From Bryobacter sp. (lineage in GTDB: Bacteria > Acidobacteriota > Terriglobia > Bryobacterales > Bryobacteraceae), in assembly GCA_022843625.1 (NCBI GenBank), contig JALHNH010000038.1, positions 1-64,000 on the forward strand: a stretch of DNA of 64,000 nucleotides, in the 5' to 3' direction. Below the pieces are notes generated by a model. The model was not told the DNA's origin. It did no database searches and saw only the letters and a program-made list of their open reading frames with translations. The position numbers were made by a program, and so were the translations under genes. Shown piece after piece: positions 59,830 to 64,000 of the stretch. Numbering within the stretch: position 1 is the first letter of the stretch; each line of letters starts with the position of its first letter.

Positions 59830-62526
59830 ATGCCAATGCAGCCTACCCGCGCTCTTCATTCCGGAGATTTATTTGGCCACTACCGACTGGACAGACCGCT
59901 CGGAGGTGGGGGGATGGGCGTTGTCTGGCAGGCGACCGATACAAGACTAGGCCGCAATGTTGCACTTAAATTCCTTCCCGACGAATTCCATGAGGGAGGG
60001 GAAGTGGTGGAGCGATTCCGCCGCGAAGCCCGCACAGCCAGTTCACTCAATCATCCCAACATTTGTGTCGTACACGATATAGGGGAGGACCATAACCGCC
60101 CATTTCTGGTTATGGAATTGCTTGAGGGCAAGACCTTGCGGCAATTTCTGCAGGAACGCCCGCTGCGTGTGAGCGAGATTCTCGATATAGGTCTGCAGGT
60201 GGCAGATGCTCTGGAAGCTGCGCATCAGCAGTCGATCATCCATCGAGATATCAAACCGGCCAATTTGTTTGTGCTGGAAAAGTCCGGCAGCGGGATTCAG
60301 GCCAAGTTACTCGATTTTGGCCTCGCCAAGCGGGATTTGCTCAATTGGGATTCATCGACGATGACAGCCTTCCGCACCGATAGCGGCGTTGCCATTGGAA
60401 CGGCGGCTTACATGAGCCCCGAACAGGCGCTCGGGCAGAATATCGATGCCCGCAGCGATCTCTTCAGTTTCGGGATGGTGCTTTATGAAATGGCGACGCG
60501 GACCTTGCCCTTTCGAGGGGCCACCAGCGCCGCTCTCTTCGACGCAATTCTGAACAAGGCTCCTGCCAGTTTACTGGCGGCTAATCCTGAGGCGCCGGCT
60601 GAGCTGGAACGAATCATTCTCAAGTTGCTTGAGAAAGAGCCGGCCATGCGTTATCAGAGCGCCGCAGAGCTTCGATCGGACCTGAGCCGGTTGAAGCGCG
60701 ATTTGAGTTCGGTGAGCAGCAGCCGTCGCACTGCTGAAGCAAAGGTTCCGTCGAAGCTTCCGCTCTGGTCTCGTGCTCCAGCCCAGGCTGCCTTTGTTGG
60801 TTTTGTGCTCGTGCTGGTAATCTTCGCCGGTTGGCTTGCGGTGCGCAGCAGAAGCAGTGCTGCGCCTCTGCAATTTGAGAGTGCCAGCTTTCGCGCCGTT
60901 ACAGAAACGAGTGGAGCCGAATTCTTCCCGCAAATCAGCCCGGATGGACGGACCGTGGTTTATGCCAGCAACGAACGTGGCAACTGGGATCTTTATCTTC
61001 TCGATCCCGACACCAAGACGCCCCGGTTGCTGACGGAATCCAGTCCTGTAGACGACACTGAACCCGCTCTTTCTCCCGATGGCACAACGATCGCCTTTCG
61101 CAGTGAGCGAGAGGGGGGAGGAATCTTTCTTTACGATCTGCGCAACAGTACGATTCAGAAGCTCAGTCCGATAGGACACAACCCTGCCTGGAGTCCTGAC
61201 GCTACAGAAATCGTTTGCGCTACAGAAGGCATCATCCGGCCGGAAGACCGCTACACGGCGTCGAGTCAACTCTGGGCCATCCGTATTGACAATGGGGCGC
61301 GGCGGCTGGTTTACAAGGGCGACGCGGTGCAGCCGCACTGGAGCCCCAACGGCGAGCGTATTGCGTTCTGGGCGTCCAAGGGCGGGCAAAGAGACTTGTT
61401 TACCGTGCGAGCCCGGCCGCGCAATGGAATCACTCCGGAGCCAGTCGCACTGGTGAGCGATGCGGCTGTGGACTGGAACCCGGTCTTCAGCCCGGATGGG
61501 CTTTATCTCTACTTCATCAGTGACCGCGACGGTCGCATGTCGCTCTGGCGCATGCGTATCGACGCTGACAGCGGCGAAGCACTGGGGAGCCCGGAGGTGG
61601 TGCGGTTGCCGGTGGATGAGGTGGCTCATGTCAGCTTTAGCCGCGATGGCCGGCGCATTGCCTTTGTGGATTACGCGCTGATTGCCAATCTCTACCGGGT
61701 TCGCTTTGACCCCGAAAAGGAAGTCCTCGAAGCGCCGCCAGAGACGCTCACCAGCGGTAAGGCCCCCTTTACGCGCCCCGATCTCAGCACCAATGGCCTA
61801 TGGCTCGCTTTCAATTCGCAAAGCAATCGGGACGATCTGTTTATCCTTGGTACGGATGGTGCTGGTTTTCGCAAATTGACTGACGATCAGTACAAGAACC
61901 GCGGTCCGCGCTGGAGCCCTGACGGAAAACGACTGGCGTTCTTTTCCAATCGCAGCGGCTCATGGGAGATCTGGACCTACACGATGGAAGGAGGCGTTCT
62001 GCAACAGCTCACCAGGGGAGGTTCAGGGACGACGGCCTGGCCCGTTTGGAGCCCTGACGGCAAGAAGCTCGCCTATACGATCTTCGGATTTAACAGTTTT
62101 CTGATGGATGTGGATCGACGTTGGAATGAGCAGAGCCCGCAGGCGCTTCCGCCGATGGATTCTGAAGACGAGATTTTTTCGGCCTGGCACTGGAGTCCGG
62201 ACGGCAAACGAATCGCCGGCTTTACTCAACGGGCGGATGGAGCTGTAGCAGGTATTGCTTCATACGATTTCAAGGAATCGAAGTTCACCAAGTGGAGCGA
62301 TGTAGGGCAGGATCCTCACTGGCTGAAGGATTCCAAGCGGCTCTTTTTTGTGCACGAGGGCAAGATATGGTTACTGCATACCGATACTGGTGTGAGGCAG
62401 ATCGTGGTGCAGTCCAAGGACTGGGAAGTTGAGCGCCGCGGTATCGCCTCAAGCAGTGACAATGGCTGGATCTATTTCAGCGGGTCGCGTACCGATTCCG
62501 AGGTCTGGCTGGGAGTGGTTGACTAA
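59830..62526 (+). CDS. Membrane Ser/Thr protein kinase with C-terminal TolB/WD40-like propeller
   Basis: 898-aa protein, second of the type in the window. Kinase: glycine loop LGGGGMGVVWQA, Lys47 in VALKFLP, Asp140 in IHRDIKPANL and DFG at 162-164, with TAAYMSPEQALGQ. A membrane helix follows (AAFVGFVLVLVIFAGWLAV), then a periplasmic propeller of about 550 residues with many DGRTVVYAS, WSPDATEIV, SPDGKRLAFFS and WSPDGKKLAYT repeats. The ATG at 59830 follows an in-frame TTG. Stop shared with the convergent crotonase (CTAA). Confidence 0.92.
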   Translation: MPMQPTRALHSGDLFGHYRLDRPLGGGGMGVVWQATDTRLGRNVALKFLPDEFHEGGEVVERFRREARTASSLNHPNICVVHDIGEDHNRPFLVMELLEGKTLRQFLQERPLRVSEILDIGLQVADALEAAHQQSIIHRDIKPANLFVLEKSGSGIQAKLLDFGLAKRDLLNWDSSTMTAFRTDSGVAIGTAAYMSPEQALGQNIDARSDLFSFGMVLYEMATRTLPFRGATSAALFDAILNKAPASLLAANPEAPAELERIILKLLEKEPAMRYQSAAELRSDLSRLKRDLSSVSSSRRTAEAKVPSKLPLWSRAPAQAAFVGFVLVLVIFAGWLAVRSRSSAAPLQFESASFRAVTETSGAEFFPQISPDGRTVVYASNERGNWDLYLLDPDTKTPRLLTESSPVDDTEPALSPDGTTIAFRSEREGGGIFLYDLRNSTIQKLSPIGHNPAWSPDATEIVCATEGIIRPEDRYTASSQLWAIRIDNGARRLVYKGDAVQPHWSPNGERIAFWASKGGQRDLFTVRARPRNGITPEPVALVSDAAVDWNPVFSPDGLYLYFISDRDGRMSLWRMRIDADSGEALGSPEVVRLPVDEVAHVSFSRDGRRIAFVDYALIANLYRVRFDPEKEVLEAPPETLTSGKAPFTRPDLSTNGLWLAFNSQSNRDDLFILGTDGAGFRKLTDDQYKNRGPRWSPDGKRLAFFSNRSGSWEIWTYTMEGGVLQQLTRGGSGTTAWPVWSPDGKKLAYTIFGFNSFLMDVDRRWNEQSPQALPPMDSEDEIFSAWHWSPDGKRIAGFTQRADGAVAGIASYDFKESKFTKWSDVGQDPHWLKDSKRLFFVHEGKIWLLHTDTGVRQIVVQSKDWEVERRGIASSSDNGWIYFSGSRTDSEVWLGVVD

Positions 62527-63671
62527 CGGGTCATTTCGCTCTGGTGCATTGGGCCGCCAAGCTCTTCTGGATACCCGAAGCCGCGCACCAGAAGTACGTC
62601 GAGATCGCTGGCTCTGAGTACTCTTTTTTCCTCGACAATGCGATGGGCTTCTTCTGCGCCCATGTCTGGTTTTCCAACCCACTGTCCCCCCATGCAGAGC
62701 ACTGCAAGTTTGCCCTGCTTTTTGACGTACGCTAGCGACGCCGCCAGTGCCTCTGACTTCATTCCGTCCTCCCACATCACTTCCACTACTTTTGCCCCGA
62801 ATTCCTCCGGGCTGGGGCGCATAGGGCACATCGGTGCACCTTCAGGAAAAACCGTGTCTTTGGGAAGAAAAGGTATCTTCAACAAATCTCGCTCTGCGAA
62901 GAAGAGATAGACCATGGCGCGCGATTGCTCGTCGAGGAGCGCCTCTTCGAAGAGACGAGCTTCGTGCGCGAGGCCTTCGTCAAAAGACGCAGCTTCTGCG
63001 GCTGCCCGGATTGCGGTGATCGCTCTGAGGGGCGAATGCTGAGTGCCTGTGTAGCTTTGCCCTTGGCTAGCTGGACTACAGGGCAGCAAATCTGTTCTTC
63101 TGCCGCTCTCGATGCTCAATGCCCTGGCAACTACATCGCCCGCGCACAGTTCGTCGACAATGCCCAATCGAAGCGCTTCTTTTGCATCGACACTCTCTCC
63201 TGTGAGGCAGATTTGCCAAGCGGCATCGGCACCGGCCAGCCGGGGCAGGCGTTGGGTGCCTCCTGCACCGGGGATAAGGCCCAGCTTCACTTCTGGCAGG
63301 CCGACTACCGCCTTTTCATGAAGGATGCGGTAATGGCCCGCCATAGCCAATTCCAGGCCGATTCCAAGCGCGGTTCCGTTCATCGCCATGATCACCAACT
63401 TGCCTGAACGCTCGATGTGATTGAGCAGCGAATTCAGGTAGCTCATGTCGGGTGGGATTTCGCGCCTGGTGATCTTTTCGATTTCGCGGATATCCGCTCC
63501 CGCGACAAACAGCTTTCCTGAACCGGTCAGGATGATCCTGTCCGCTTCGGTGTTAGAGAAGGCTTCCCTCAGTGCTTCCGCCAGAGCTCGTGACAAAGCA
63601 TTGACGGGAGGGTTCATCATGGTAAGGATGGCGGCCGATCCATTGACTTCCACATTTACGAGACGGTCCAT
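62523..63671 (-). CDS. Enoyl-CoA hydratase (crotonase) with remnant of 3-hydroxyacyl-CoA dehydrogenase
   Basis: 382-aa protein. Residues 1-260 form a complete crotonase domain with Glu107 in LGIGLELAMAGHYRI and Glu127 in VGLPEVKLGLIPGAGG, the two catalytic glutamates. The following FFAERDLLKIPFLP (257-270) is the linker that in FadB/FadJ-type proteins leads into the dehydrogenase. Here the NAD-binding GxGxxG is missing. Only a piece resembling the end of that domain (293-330, KVVEV...KKQGKLAVL) and of the C-terminal domain (351-376, with RGFGYPEELGGPMH) remain. It should hydrate enoyl-CoA but not oxidise hydroxyacyl-CoA. Confidence 0.85.
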   Translation of the reverse strand: MDRLVNVEVNGSAAILTMMNPPVNALSRALAEALREAFSNTEADRIILTGSGKLFVAGADIREIEKITRREIPPDMSYLNSLLNHIERSGKLVIMAMNGTALGIGLELAMAGHYRILHEKAVVGLPEVKLGLIPGAGGTQRLPRLAGADAAWQICLTGESVDAKEALRLGIVDELCAGDVVARALSIESGRRTDLLPCSPASQGQSYTGTQHSPLRAITAIRAAAEAASFDEGLAHEARLFEEALLDEQSRAMVYLFFAERDLLKIPFLPKDTVFPEGAPMCPMRPSPEEFGAKVVEVMWEDGMKSEALAASLAYVKKQGKLAVLCMGGQWVGKPDMGAEEAHRIVEEKRVLRASDLDVLLVRGFGYPEELGGPMHQSEMTR

Positions 63672-64000
63672 GTTCTTGACGCTACCACTGGTGCTGCGGG
63701 CAGCGAGTGCGATTCGAGTTGAAGTCTTTATGGCTACCGAGTGCCCGATCTCGAACCGGTATGTGCCGGAGCTCAACCGGATTGCCAGTCTCTACCTACC
63801 AAAGGGTGTCGAGATGACCGGTTATTTTCCGGAACGCGGGCTTGTTCAGGCGCGGCTCGACCGGTGGCAACAGGACTTTGCGCCCGCTTTTCAAGTGCGC
63901 CTGGATGAAACGGCAAGGTATGCACGCAAGGCTGGGGCGACGCTTACGCCCGAGGTGGCGGTCTATGCAGAGAAGTTGGTCTACCGGGGCCGTATCGACG
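63670..64000 (+). CDS. Redoxin-type protein, partial (runs off the right end)
   Basis: Open frame from ATG at 63670 to the window edge, at least 110 codons. A short signal-like N-terminus (MFLTLPLVLRAASA) is followed by RVEVFMATECPISNRYVPELNRIASLY, the CPISNRY-type signature of acidobacterial and planctomycete redoxin/thioredoxin-fold proteins, and KAGATLTPEVAVYAEKLVYRGRID. Only one Cys is seen at the active site so far. Larger relatives continue into heme c and copper-monooxygenase-like parts. Its start codon overlaps the crotonase start on the other strand (CATG). Confidence 0.75.
   Translation, partial: MFLTLPLVLRAASAIRVEVFMATECPISNRYVPELNRIASLYLPKGVEMTGYFPERGLVQARLDRWQQDFAPAFQVRLDETARYARKAGATLTPEVAVYAEKLVYRGRID

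Noticed and set aside
1..64000. CRISPR arrays, rRNA or tRNA genes, insertion sequences, phage or integrase genes
   Set aside because: Read for spaced repeats, tRNA-like folds and transposase motifs; none were seen.

Overview
The window looks like chromosomal DNA of an acidobacterium of the Solibacter/Bryobacter type (Bryobacterales). The best lineage marker is a secreted protein ending in the C-terminal domain catalogued as TIGR03437, which is expanded in Solibacter. Supporting signs are two Ser/Thr kinases carrying TolB/WD40-like propellers, a Tat-exported Gfo/Idh/MocA dehydrogenase, a cytochrome-c/copper-monooxygenase-like secreted protein, and many secreted carbohydrate-active or hydrolytic proteins. 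I saw no rRNA, tRNA, CRISPR array, transposase or phage gene.

Layout: 0-4.6 kb holds an HtrA protease with a clear terminator, a DUF218/YdcF protein, a secreted propeller-like protein and a cupin. 4.7-9.7 kb is a plus-strand catabolic run: 2Fe-2S and Tat-exported molybdopterin subunits, a class C beta-lactamase-fold hydrolase and an SMP-30 lactonase. 9.77-10.27 kb is a BrnT-type toxin-antitoxin pair whose toxin frame is broken by an amber codon at the conserved Trp. It is followed by a kinase-propeller and a dodecin. 13.2-16.9 kb is a minus-strand operon of pectate lyase, Na+/Ca2+ antiporter and secreted esterase.

16.95-25 kb is a stress-type cluster. It has a bacterial eRF1-like protein, a double UspA protein, a BON-domain lipoprotein, a Met/His-rich exported protein, a YflT-type glycine-zipper protein, CsbD, two tiny membrane proteins, a P-type ATPase and an MDR oxidoreductase. 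An intrinsic-terminator-like hairpin sits directly before csbD. 25-39 kb holds hydrolases, a SUFU-domain protein, SixA, an O-antigen-ligase-like protein coupled to a DUF3445 protein and a histone-deacetylase-fold enzyme, the purC-cvpA-gph-cytochrome-methyltransferase operon, an S41 protease and a Gfo/Idh/MocA enzyme.

39.4-46.8 kb has a glycosyltransferase-methyltransferase fusion with a sugar isomerase and an epimerase, then glgB, an adenosine-deaminase-family enzyme, a matrixin-like protease and cysE. 46.9-54.8 kb has an isolated nuoA coupled to the TIGR03437 protein, an AlaX-like editing protein, a DMT transporter, a polyprenyl-phosphate-type glycosyltransferase, a DASS carrier and a sialidase-fold protein. 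54.8-59.8 kb has a ROK sugar kinase and a cytochrome-oxidase-assembly operon (short CtaA-like, CtaB, ABC transporter, Sco, DUF420). The right end has a second kinase-propeller, a crotonase with a collapsed remnant of a hydroxyacyl-CoA dehydrogenase, and the start of a redoxin-type protein that runs off the window.

The genome is very compact. Co-directional genes commonly overlap as ATGA or GTGA. Nine convergent pairs overlap at their 3' ends, five of them by exactly four bases. Several divergent pairs have almost no space between start codons. No single locus is clearly a new defence or mobile system. The strongest candidates for new biology are the stress cluster with its possible attenuator and the pectate lyase/calcium antiporter operon.
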